NCBI RefSeq assembly: GCF_039595395.1 | Contig: NZ_JBCNLP010000006.1 | Span: 439,001 to 503,000, forward strand | Direction of reading: 5' to 3' | Source of the DNA: Novosphingobium sp. | GTDB lineage: Bacteria > Pseudomonadota > Alphaproteobacteria > Sphingomonadales > Sphingomonadaceae | Length of the DNA stretch: 64,000 bases | Part shown: positions 27,438-34,758 of the stretch, piece by piece | Layout of the letters: every line of letters begins with the position of its first letter | Numbering within the stretch: position 1 is the first letter of the stretch | Made by a program: the position numbers and the translations under genes | The notes under the pieces: model-generated | Databases searched by the model: none | What the model was told of the DNA's origin: nothing | The model's input: the letters and a program-made list of their open reading frames with translations, nothing else

Positions 27438-28811
27438 TCAGTTCCGGCGCGGCGGCACGGGCACGACGAAGACCTGCTGCCCGGCCTGCCACACGGCGCG
27501 GATATGGGTGGTGTCGGTGATGTTATGCGATGGATCGCCCGCCACCACCAGCAGATCGGCCCGCTTGCCCGGCGCGATCACGCCGCGATCGGTCAACTCC
27601 AGCAGTTTGGCGGCATCGCGCGTCGCCACTGTGATCGCCTGAAGCGGGGTGAGGCCCGCCTGCACCATCAGCATCAGCTCGCGATGTTCGGCAATGCCAG
27701 GAATGCGCAGCGGGGTCGCCCCGGAATCGGTGCCGAAGCCGATCTTCACCCCGGCACGGTAGAGGGTGAGCAGATTGCTCCGGTTGGTCGCCAGCGAGGC
27801 CTGATTGACCTGCAGGGTCTTGGGATCGAGCGCCTTGGCCTGCCATGCCGGATCAGCCAGTTGTGCCGCCAGCGCAGGCTGCACCGCGCCCCGGAAAAAG
27901 CCCGATTTCAGCCATTCGGGATGCTGGGCATAGAGGTAGAAGCTCTCATCCAGATCCAGTGTCGGGATGTACCATGTGCCGTGCTTCTTCATCAGGGCGA
28001 TCAGATCGGCATCGACCAGCTCGTCGCGCACGCCATGGGCAAGGATATCGGCACCGGCCTCGATCAGCTTGCGGGCATCCTCGCGGTAATAGACATGGGC
28101 GGCGACGCGCAGGCCCTTGGCATGGGCCTCCTCGATCACCGCCTTGTAGATTTCGGGCTTCATCTTGGCGGGGATCGAATGATGGAAATCATCGACCCAG
28201 ACCTTGATGAAATCGGGATGACGCTCGGCGGTCTCGTCGACATCGGCTCGCGCTTCCTCGACGGTGGTGGGGCGATAGAGCTGATCGGCGCCGGCGGCCA
28301 TCGGCGGGGCGCCTTCCGGCACGCCAATGCCGCGATCCGCGCCGAAAATATCGGCCCCGCCCAGCGTTCCGGCATGGGCCAGCGGCTGCAACTCGTAGAA
28401 CAGCGGCGCGTTCAGCCCCAGCGAGGTGATCGTCGTCACGCCATAGCGCTGCCATTGCCGCAGCTCGCGCAGCGCATTCTCGCGCGTGTAATTCTGGGGC
28501 CCGCTGGTGATGCCATCGGTATAGGCCAGATGCGAATGGTTCGAGATCAGGCCGGGCATCACGCTCTGGCCGGTGAGGTCGACCACTTTGGCGCCGGCGG
28601 GCAGCTTCACGCGGTCATCGGGGCCGACCGCGCGGATCTTGCCGTCTTCGATCAGGATGGTCTGCGCCAGTTTCGGCGTGCCGCCCTGCCCATCGATCAC
28701 GCGGGCATGCTGCAGGGCCACGACCTGCCCCGCGCCTTGGGCCTGAGCCGCCGAAACACACAGCAGCGCCCCCAAGGAGGCGGAGGCTGCGAGACGAAAA
28801 AGAGTGTTCAT
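27438..28811 (-). CDS. Secreted amidohydrolase, Xaa-Pro dipeptidase-like
   Basis: A 457-residue metal-dependent hydrolase with a signal peptide (1-24, AAQAQ). The binuclear metal site of the amidohydrolase superfamily is complete: H92 and H94 in SNHSHLAY, K203 in FIKVWVDD (probable carboxylated lysine), H239 in AAHVYY, H259 in LAHGVRDE and D362 in GFGTDSGAT. This arrangement is shared with imidazolonepropionase-like peptidases that cleave Xaa-Pro or similar amides. It follows the PHP hydrolase and the TonB receptor on the same strand and ends 23 bases from the converging SMP-30 gene. Substrate unknown; periplasmic hydrolysis of whatever the receptor imports is inferred. Confidence 0.85.
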   Translation of the reverse strand: MNTLFRLAASASLGALLCVSAAQAQGAGQVVALQHARVIDGQGGTPKLAQTILIEDGKIRAVGPDDRVKLPAGAKVVDLTGQSVMPGLISNHSHLAYTDGITSGPQNYTRENALRELRQWQRYGVTTITSLGLNAPLFYELQPLAHAGTLGGADIFGADRGIGVPEGAPPMAAGADQLYRPTTVEEARADVDETAERHPDFIKVWVDDFHHSIPAKMKPEIYKAVIEEAHAKGLRVAAHVYYREDARKLIEAGADILAHGVRDELVDADLIALMKKHGTWYIPTLDLDESFYLYAQHPEWLKSGFFRGAVQPALAAQLADPAWQAKALDPKTLQVNQASLATNRSNLLTLYRAGVKIGFGTDSGATPLRIPGIAEHRELMLMVQAGLTPLQAITVATRDAAKLLELTDRGVIAPGKRADLLVVAGDPSHNITDTTHIRAVWQAGQQVFVVPVPPRRN

Positions 28812-28949
28812 GGATGTCCATTCTGCCGGGCTATGCCATGCCTATGGACCCCGACCGCGCCGGGAGGAAGCGCGAAGGGGGCTTTATCCATCGCTATTCC
28901 GGTTTTGCCCCGCTTCGGCCTCCCTGCGCGGCATAGGCCGCCGCGCCTC

Positions 28950-30434
28950 TCAGCCCTCGGGTTCGATATAGATCGCATTGCCGATCAGCAGCAGGCGCCC
29001 ATCCGCGCCGCGCCCATCGGCGCGTACCCAGTGTCTGCGCCCGTCGGCGGACCACGTCAGAGGCAGACTGTCGGCGGCATCGCGCGTCAGCACCTTGCGG
29101 CCATCGAGCAGGTAATCGATCCTGCCTCCGGGCACGCCCTGCATCCGCGCGGTGATCACCAGCCTCCTGCCTTTCGCGGTGTGGATCGTGCCGCCCATCT
29201 CGACCGCCTGCTTGCCGCTGGTCGCGTTGATGTCGAGCATGCGATCATGCGTGCCCTCGACATCGACAAAGGCCCGGCCCGCGCGCAGGCCATCCATAAA
29301 GCCCTGCGTCGAAAGGCTGTCCATATGGATGACGGTGGTGGGCGTGCCGATCGCGCCGGGCTTGTCGGCGGGAATGTCGGGGTTGTGATTGTCGCTGCCG
29401 CCGATGGCGGTGACATGCTGCCCTTTGTCGAGCAGGCTCTGCCACAGCGCGATCCCTTGCAGCGGCCCTTCCGCCGAGCCGGTCTGGGCGAGGGTGCCGC
29501 CATTCACCACCTCGATCGCGCCCACGGCGCCGGGGGGCAGGTCCGCCACCCGCCAGCCGCAGCCCATGCAGGCCTCGCCCGAGGGCAGACCCGCGTGGTT
29601 GAGCGAAACGATCCCGCCCGCCTGTCTGGCCGTATCCAGCCATCTGGCGGCCTCGGCGTAGCTGGGCGCGCTCATGCGGAAGTCGAGCGGGCCGGTGGGG
29701 CCGAAGACATTGGCATGGCCGAAGAAGGTGGTGATCTCGCGTCCGGGCAGCAGCAGCATCCTGTCGAAGGCGCCTTGCAACGCGCGCAAGGCGGCGAAAT
29801 GCGCGATGCTGTTGTGATCGGTCAGCGCGATGAAATCGAGCCCTCGCGCCGCTGCCGCCTCCACTGTGCGGTAGACCGGGCAGGGGGTTTTCGCGCCCGA
29901 TTGTGCGCGGCATGAGCCGTCGCTGTTGCCGCTGTGCATATGGAGGTCGCCGCGATACCAGCCCGGCGCGGCATGGATCGGCGCGTCTTCCAGCGCGGTG
30001 ACGGCGGGGCCGCGTTCGATAAAGACCTTGGCCTCGAAGGGCGCGGCCACGCCTTCGCGGATGTTGGGTACGCCAAGGATCAGGCGCCAGCGCCCCGCAG
30101 GCAGCGGGCCGGGCAGATAGCCCGGCGTCGCTTCCTCGGTGCTCAGCGTCATGTGATCGCGGGCGCCGCCGCTCCAACCGCGCAGGCGCTGTGGGTCGGC
30201 CAGCCCGAGGTCGATGACCGAGCGCTGCTCCTTGCCGCCATAGCTGAAGCGGATGGTGAGCCGCGTGACGCCCTCCGGCAGATCGAAGGGCACCTCGCGG
30301 TAATGTTCGAAATCGGCGCGCGTGATGCTGCCGGTCAGCGTTTGCCAGGGGGCCGCTTCCCCGGCCTGTGCCGGGCCCGAACCCAGCATGAGCGTGATTG
30401 CCAGAACGGCGGCGGTAATCCCCCGGCGCATCAT
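28950..30434 (-). CDS. CehA/McbA-family PHP-domain metallohydrolase
   Basis: A 494-residue exported protein (signal 1-24, PAQAGEAA). An N-terminal beta-rich region of about 150 residues precedes the PHP domain, with metal ligands H165 and H167 in RGDLHMHSGNSDG, D206 and H207 in FIALTDHNS, E233 in LPGREITTFFGH and H240. Characterised relatives include the carbaryl hydrolase CehA, an ester/carbamate hydrolase, so a small ester, carbamate or phosphoester is possible. The ATG overlaps the receptor stop as TGATG, tying the enzyme to uptake. The C-terminal ~100 residues form an additional beta-rich region. Confidence 0.85.
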   Translation of the reverse strand: MMRRGITAAVLAITLMLGSGPAQAGEAAPWQTLTGSITRADFEHYREVPFDLPEGVTRLTIRFSYGGKEQRSVIDLGLADPQRLRGWSGGARDHMTLSTEEATPGYLPGPLPAGRWRLILGVPNIREGVAAPFEAKVFIERGPAVTALEDAPIHAAPGWYRGDLHMHSGNSDGSCRAQSGAKTPCPVYRTVEAAAARGLDFIALTDHNSIAHFAALRALQGAFDRMLLLPGREITTFFGHANVFGPTGPLDFRMSAPSYAEAARWLDTARQAGGIVSLNHAGLPSGEACMGCGWRVADLPPGAVGAIEVVNGGTLAQTGSAEGPLQGIALWQSLLDKGQHVTAIGGSDNHNPDIPADKPGAIGTPTTVIHMDSLSTQGFMDGLRAGRAFVDVEGTHDRMLDINATSGKQAVEMGGTIHTAKGRRLVITARMQGVPGGRIDYLLDGRKVLTRDAADSLPLTWSADGRRHWVRADGRGADGRLLLIGNAIYIEPEG

Positions 30435-32929
30435 CAGAACTTGTACATCACGGCGGCGCGGAAATTCCGGCCGATCAGCGGGCGGGCGATGAAGGTGTTG
30501 GCGCCGGCATCGGCGTTCTGCACCTCGCCCGCGCGCGGATTGCCCTCGGTCAGCCCCAGCGAGTTGTTGAGATTGTCGATATAACCATAGAGCGAGAGCT
30601 TGTCGGTCACCTGCGCGCGCAGGCTGACATTGATGGTGGCATAGGCGGGCAGGCGCACCGAATTGGCCGTGTCGACATAGCGCGCGCCCTCATACTCATA
30701 GGAGGCCTGAATGCGCAGCTTGTCATGCAGCAGGTTGAAGCCCGGCACGATGCGCAGGCTGACGGTGGGCACGCGGATCAGGCGCTTGCCGTCGTAATTG
30801 TTCACTTTGCCCGAGGCATCGGTGTAGACCAGCCCCTTGTAGTGCGGGTCCTGCAAGGTCACCGTTCCCGAAATGTCGAAGAAGCGCGCGGGGCGCAGCG
30901 TGCTTTCCAGTTCCAGCCCGAAGGTCTGGGTGTTGGCGTTGAGCGCCTCGGTCACCGAGGAGCCGGTGTTGAGGTCGAAGCGGTAATTGGTGAAGGAGAC
31001 GTTGTTGTACTTCGTCCAGAAGCCGGTCGCGAAGACATCCAGCAGCGGGCTGGTGAATTTCGCGCCCACCTCGCCCAGATCCATCGTCTGGGTGAGCGGC
31101 GTGGCGGTCGGGCTGGTCACGTAATTGCCAAGGCTCGGCATGCGGTTGGCATAGGTGTAGCGGGCGAACATGCCGGCATGCCTGTCGAACTGGTAATTCA
31201 GCCCCGCCGTCACCGTGGCATGGCTGAAGGTGCTGTCGTAATTGGCCGAAAGGCCACTGCCGGTCAGGATCGAGGAGGTCGCGGGCGTGCCCAGATTGAC
31301 CGTCTTCTTCAGCCCCACCGTGCCGCGCGCGCGCATCGTTTCCCAGCGGACTCCGCCATCGAGGCGCAGCTTGTGGGTGATCTGCCATTCGTCGGAAAGG
31401 TAGAGCGCATTGGTGGTCTGTTCGCCATGGGCGCTTTCCCACTCATAGCCATATTTGTAGATGCCGTTGGTGTCCGAGAAGGATTTGACGACATTGCCCG
31501 CCGTATCGACCGCGACCAGATTGAGCAGCCGCGCATTGTCCTGCACATCGAGCAGGGCGGTGGAGGAATAACGGCTGAAATCCTCGTCGATATGGGCAAA
31601 ATAATAGCCCAGCGTGATGTCATGCGTGGTCGATCCCATGCGGAAGCGATGGGCGGCATGGGTGTCGCTCATGAACTCCTTCACGGGCAGGGTCAGGCCG
31701 CGCAGGCCCCCCACGATGACCAGGCCATTGCCGTTCTGATTGGCCGTGTCGAACACCTGCCCGCCATTGGTGTAGCGCAATTGCAGCGCGCTGGCCCCCG
31801 GCGCCTGAGCCAGCAGGCTGGCGTTGGAGGAGAGCAGGCTCGACGCGCTCTGCAGCGTGTTGGGATAGACGCCGTTGCGCTGCGTGTTGGAGTCATTGTA
31901 GCGCGAGGTGTTGCTGATCTTCCAGCCCTCGACCGGCTCGATTTCGAATTTGGCGGTCAATTGCGTGCGCTTCACCTGCGTGCCAAGGCTGTTGTCGAAG
32001 GTGTAGGTCGATCCGTCGCCCTGCTGCATCTTGATAAGCTGCGTCTCGGGGCCGGCCACCGTGCCCGAATGGCCGTTGAAACCGGGCACGGCGCGGATCT
32101 GCCCATCGGGATAGGTGCGCATCGGGATGCCGGTGTAGAAGGCGACGATGTCGTCGAGCCGTTTCACATCGAAGCTGAATTTCGCATTCGACCATTCGCG
32201 CGAGACGGTGGCGCGGATCTGCCCGCCCCGGTTGCCGGTGAAGCCCGGATCGCGAACGCCACCCTCGGAGCGATAGAAGCCGCCCACCGCCAGCTTCCAG
32301 TCGCCCACCGGCGCGCCCACCCAGAAATCGGCGCGATAGAGGCTGTCGGCGCCCAGCGTCATCTTGACGAGGCCCTCGGCATGGTTGCCGACCTGACGCG
32401 GGATGAAGTTGATCGCGCCCGCCGGAGCGTTGGAATAGAACAGCGAGGCCGGACCGCCGCGCACCACCTCGATGCGCTCGATGGTCTCGTCGAGGCGGAA
32501 CACCTGATCGGCGTTGAGATAGCCCAGCGCGGGATCATGCTGGACGGGAATGCCGTCTTCCAGCAACTGCACCGAGCCGAAGCCGTCGACCGGCACGCCG
32601 CGGGCGCGCACATTGCCGCTGGCCTCGCCGCCCGAGGATTCGACCCAGAAGCCGGGCACCGATTTCAGCGCTTCGGTCACGCTGGTGGGGGCCTGCAGGC
32701 GCAGGGCTTCCTCGCCGATGTTGGTCACCGAATAGCTGGTTTCGGCCTTGGTGCGGACCTTGGTGCCCGCGCGGCCGGTGACGATGATGTCGTTGAAGCC
32801 GCCGCCCTGAGGATCGGAACGCGTATCTGCCTGGGCGTCATTCGCCGCTGCGGGCGCTTCGGCACGGGCCTGTGCCGCCCCGGCGCAGAGCATGGCCAGC
32901 ATGGATGTGGTGATCAGCAATGATTTCAT
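30434..32929 (-). CDS. TonB-dependent receptor without STN domain
   Basis: An 831-residue receptor. Signal peptide 1-23 (AQARAEA), TonB-box-like FNDIIVTGRAG, plug with SVPGFWVESSGGEASGNVRA, and a barrel ending AAVMYKF. It is clearly paralogous to the receptor at 34759: the plug blocks GFWVES-GGEAS-N-RARG and the ending NxLGLTEGNPR are nearly identical. This copy has no N-terminal signalling domain. It is divergent from the ECF sigma gene and translationally coupled to the PHP hydrolase, and is probably the high-expression importer controlled by the sigma factor (inference). Confidence 0.9.
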   Translation of the reverse strand: MKSLLITTSMLAMLCAGAAQARAEAPAAANDAQADTRSDPQGGGFNDIIVTGRAGTKVRTKAETSYSVTNIGEEALRLQAPTSVTEALKSVPGFWVESSGGEASGNVRARGVPVDGFGSVQLLEDGIPVQHDPALGYLNADQVFRLDETIERIEVVRGGPASLFYSNAPAGAINFIPRQVGNHAEGLVKMTLGADSLYRADFWVGAPVGDWKLAVGGFYRSEGGVRDPGFTGNRGGQIRATVSREWSNAKFSFDVKRLDDIVAFYTGIPMRTYPDGQIRAVPGFNGHSGTVAGPETQLIKMQQGDGSTYTFDNSLGTQVKRTQLTAKFEIEPVEGWKISNTSRYNDSNTQRNGVYPNTLQSASSLLSSNASLLAQAPGASALQLRYTNGGQVFDTANQNGNGLVIVGGLRGLTLPVKEFMSDTHAAHRFRMGSTTHDITLGYYFAHIDEDFSRYSSTALLDVQDNARLLNLVAVDTAGNVVKSFSDTNGIYKYGYEWESAHGEQTTNALYLSDEWQITHKLRLDGGVRWETMRARGTVGLKKTVNLGTPATSSILTGSGLSANYDSTFSHATVTAGLNYQFDRHAGMFARYTYANRMPSLGNYVTSPTATPLTQTMDLGEVGAKFTSPLLDVFATGFWTKYNNVSFTNYRFDLNTGSSVTEALNANTQTFGLELESTLRPARFFDISGTVTLQDPHYKGLVYTDASGKVNNYDGKRLIRVPTVSLRIVPGFNLLHDKLRIQASYEYEGARYVDTANSVRLPAYATINVSLRAQVTDKLSLYGYIDNLNNSLGLTEGNPRAGEVQNADAGANTFIARPLIGRNFRAAVMYKF

Positions 32930-33182
32930 GGCGAGATGCCCCCTTCGTGTGCGTGCTCGGGTTCGATGGGCAAAGTCTCCCCGTCCCCGGAATCGCGGTT
33001 TTGCGAGGCCGGGCGGGTGGTGCCATGAACTGAGCTGTCAGCGCGCAGACGGGATGGCGCGGCGATCCCGCTACCGGCCCGGCAAATATTTTTCGTGGTC
33101 GGCGATGCGCTGCCAATGTCAATTTGCTGTAACAACCGCGCCCTAGTGACGCCTCCAGGTTTCGCACCGGAGGGGGAGCGCC

Positions 33183-33761
33183 ATGTCCTGGCTTCGCGAC
33201 ATCGACATCTGGTTTGCCGACCATGTCTTTGTCTTCAACCAGCAGCACCGACGCTATGCCGCCAGCCTGATGCGGCAGGCCGACGAGGCCGAAGAGCTGG
33301 TGCAGGAGGCCTATGCAAGGCTTTTCGCGCTGCCCGACTGGGCGTCTGTCGCCAATCCGCACGCCTTCACCATGCGCATCATCCGCAATCTGGCGATCGA
33401 GCGTTTTCGCCGCGCCGATGTGGTGCGTTTCGATCAGGGCGCGCTGCTCGCCGCGCTGGATGTCGCCGACCACGCCCCCACGCCCGATGTGGTGGCGATG
33501 GACCGCAGCGAGTTGAACCACATCGCCCGGCTGATGCAGACCATGCCCCCGCGCATGCGCGAGGCGCTCCATCTGCGAAGAATTGAGGGACTTCCGCCCG
33601 CGCAGGTAGCGGAAAGAATGCAGATCTCCGTCTCCACGGTGGAAACCCATCTGGTCAAGGCCCTGCGCTTCTTGGTAGAGCGGGCGGATGGACTGGACGC
33701 ACCGGGAAAGGCGGAGCAGGCGCATCAATGCGAGATGACGGAAAGGCTGGAGCGAGTCTGA
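33183..33761 (+). CDS. ECF sigma factor, FecI-like
   Basis: A 192-residue sigma-70 family protein. Region 2 covers EAEELVQEAYARLFALPDW and NPHAFTMRIIRNLAIERFRR; region 4 covers MQTMPPRMREALHLRRIEGL through VAERMQISVSTVETHLVKAL. GGAGGGGG precedes the ATG closely. Its 3' end overlaps the FecR gene by 34 bases. FecI-like sigma factors are released by a FecR protein when a STN-containing receptor binds its ligand; all three parts are adjacent here. Likely targets are its own flanking receptor genes. Confidence 0.93.
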   Translation: MSWLRDIDIWFADHVFVFNQQHRRYAASLMRQADEAEELVQEAYARLFALPDWASVANPHAFTMRIIRNLAIERFRRADVVRFDQGALLAALDVADHAPTPDVVAMDRSELNHIARLMQTMPPRMREALHLRRIEGLPPAQVAERMQISVSTVETHLVKALRFLVERADGLDAPGKAEQAHQCEMTERLERV

Positions 33762-34708
33762 GCGACCAGGCCACCCAGTGGCTGGTGGCGCTCGACGCTG
33801 GTTCTGCCGATAGAGATGAGTTCGAGGCATGGCGTGGCGCCGATCCGCGCCATGCCGCAACCTTTGCGCAAGTGGCGGCCACATGGCGCCGCACCGCCGA
33901 CCCGCGCCTGCCCGCCATCCTTGAGCAACCGCCTGAGGAACAGGTTTCCGAGATTGCCGGGGATGTGGCGCCGCATGCCTCTGCCAGCCCCACGCGCCGC
34001 GCCGTGATGGGAGGCGCTGCCGGACTGCTGGCGCTGGCCGGGGCGGGGGCCTTTCTCGCCGCGCCGCGCCGCGCTTCGGCCCAGACCGCCATCGGCGAGC
34101 GCCGGTTGGTGCGGCTGCAGGATGGCAGTCAGGCCATGCTCAACACCGATACGCGGATTTCATGGCGCTTTGACGAGGGCGGGCGCGATCTCTGGATCGA
34201 ACGCGGCGAGGCGGCGCTGCTGGTCAGCGATGCCAGCCAACCCTTCCGCCTGTTCAGCGATCCGGTGGATGCGCGGCTGAGCGCGGGCAAATTCTCGCTC
34301 AGGCTGGATGCGGCAGAAGCGCAATTGCTGGTATTGGCCGGGCAGGCCGCCGCGACCTATGGCGGCGCGATGGCGCGCACGCTGGGGGCGGGCAGCCGGC
34401 TGACCCTGCGTGGCGGAGCCGGCCAGATCGCGTCGCTCTCCCCCGAGGATATGGTCAGTGCCACCGCATGGGAGCAGGGCGACATCACCTTTCGCGGCAT
34501 GCCGCTCGCTCAGGCCGTGGCGGAGTTCAACCGTTATCTGCCGGTCAAGATCGTGCTGGCCGATGCGCAGCTTGGCCGTCTGCAACTGGGCGGCACCTTC
34601 CACACCGCCAGCCCGGATGCCTTTCTGGCCGCGCTGCAGGATGGTTTCGGCATCGCCAACCGGCGAGAGGGCGATGCCATCGTGCTCTACCGCGCGCGGG
34701 GCGCCTGA
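33728..34708 (+). CDS. FecR-family anti-sigma/sigma regulator
   Basis: A 326-residue inner-membrane protein. The N-terminal cytoplasmic part has the FecR-N block (LDAGSADRDEFEAWRGADPR), a single membrane segment lies about 96-117 (AVMGGAAGLLALAGAGAFLA), and the periplasmic FecR domain follows (LVRLQDGSQAMLNTDTRI, WIERGEAALLV), then a C-terminal STN-like region (ITFRGMPLAQAVAEFNRYL). It should bind the sigma factor on the cytoplasmic side and the receptor STN domain in the periplasm. Starts inside the sigma gene, implying coupled translation. Confidence 0.92.
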   Translation: MRDDGKAGASLSDQATQWLVALDAGSADRDEFEAWRGADPRHAATFAQVAATWRRTADPRLPAILEQPPEEQVSEIAGDVAPHASASPTRRAVMGGAAGLLALAGAGAFLAAPRRASAQTAIGERRLVRLQDGSQAMLNTDTRISWRFDEGGRDLWIERGEAALLVSDASQPFRLFSDPVDARLSAGKFSLRLDAAEAQLLVLAGQAAATYGGAMARTLGAGSRLTLRGGAGQIASLSPEDMVSATAWEQGDITFRGMPLAQAVAEFNRYLPVKIVLADAQLGRLQLGGTFHTASPDAFLAALQDGFGIANRREGDAIVLYRARGA

Positions 34709-34758
34709 TCCTGCCCGGATGACATGAAGCTGTCGTGCATGAACGGCAGGGAGCGAGC

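Noticed and set aside
27375..29915. An 846-codon plus-strand open frame
   Set aside because: Antisense to the amidohydrolase and PHP genes, both of which have intact metal-binding motifs.
30725..32923. A 732-codon plus-strand open frame
   Set aside because: Antisense to the TonB receptor that precedes the PHP gene.
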